Source of the DNA: an uncultured Butyricicoccus sp.
Lineage (GTDB): Bacteria; Bacillota; Clostridia; Oscillospirales; Butyricicoccaceae
DNA length: 5,595 nucleotides
Assembly: GCA_900557315.1 (NCBI GenBank)
Contig: USSI01000110.1
Span: forward strand, 1-5,595
Reading direction: 5' to 3'
Part shown: positions 5,478 to 5,595 of the stretch, piece after piece
How positions within the stretch are numbered: position 1 is the stretch's first letter
Layout: each line of letters begins with the position of its first letter
Position numbers and translations under genes: made by a program
Notes under the pieces: model-generated
What the model was told of the DNA's origin: nothing
The model's input: the letters and a program-made list of their open reading frames with translations, nothing else
Database searches by the model: none

Positions 5478-5595
5478 CGTAAACTTGTGACGCTGGCAGG
5501 CGTTCTTTCGTTCCGGCGGATATGCAGCAAATGGACTTTTGAGGTGTACATATACCCTTTATTTGGTAAAAAATGATAAAAATATATTTATCGCA
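5478..5595. other. Right-edge intergenic stretch, no gene seen
   Basis: No credible coding sequence starts here. The last ~45 bp are strikingly AT-rich compared with the rest of the window and contain an inverted repeat GATAAA/TTTATC at 5575-5580 and 5587-5592. This could be a promoter or operator region for a gene beyond the edge, but no clear -35/-10 pair can be assigned. Confidence 0.4.

Noticed and set aside
5069..5551. 160-codon open frame on the minus strand across the tRNA region, including the peptide VTGLEPARQGHQNLNLARL
   Set aside because: It is the antisense translation of tRNA-Leu and its duplicated 3' end. Such tRNA-derived peptides are well-known false genes.
1..5595. CRISPR array, insertion sequence, toxin-antitoxin or phage-defence genes
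   Set aside because: No regularly spaced repeats, transposase, nuclease or toxin motifs are visible; all full-length genes belong to signalling or membrane families.

Overview
The window looks like chromosomal DNA of a GC-rich Clostridia member (Bacillota). The evidence is an OmpR-type response regulator next to a HAMP/HisKA kinase of a style common in clostridia, a DUF1385 (YqhQ-like) membrane protein, a lipobox lipoprotein, strong AGGAGG-type ribosome binding sites and a tRNA gene that encodes its own CCA end. An Oscillospirales-type gut anaerobe is my best guess, but the sequence alone cannot settle the genus.

Most of the window (about 1-4985) is one block read on the minus strand. In transcription order it holds a secreted lipoprotein with three Asp-rich DxDxDG-like motifs (4985-3651), an OmpR/PhoB-type response regulator (3625-2936), a membrane sensor histidine kinase (2747-1194), a DUF1385 multipass membrane protein (1190-255), and the first 15 codons of a further gene at the left edge (46 to <1), probably prmC. 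Spacings are 25 bp, 188 bp, 3 bp and 208 bp. An extended -10 promoter lies at 5029-5037. I see no terminator inside the block, so it may be a single transcript. The kinase and regulator form a two-component pair; the lipoprotein is placed to be its target or an accessory sensor.

The 188-bp gap between regulator and kinase encodes no credible protein. It is a nearly continuous run of GC-rich hairpins, followed by a small hairpin that covers the kinase ribosome binding site and abuts its ATG. This is the most structured non-coding stretch in the operon and suggests that kinase output is set separately from regulator output.

From 5157 onward the plus strand carries a near-consensus sigma-70 promoter, tRNA-Leu(UAG) and an intrinsic terminator. 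Then comes an odd tail: an exact 17-nt inverted copy of the tRNA T-arm, a 13-bp hairpin, and a direct duplicate of the tRNA 3' end plus terminator (56/62 identical, 147 bp downstream). The last ~110 bp hold no gene and become AT-rich at the right edge. The system is mostly of known families; the unusual parts are the hairpin-array leader and the tRNA-derived tail.
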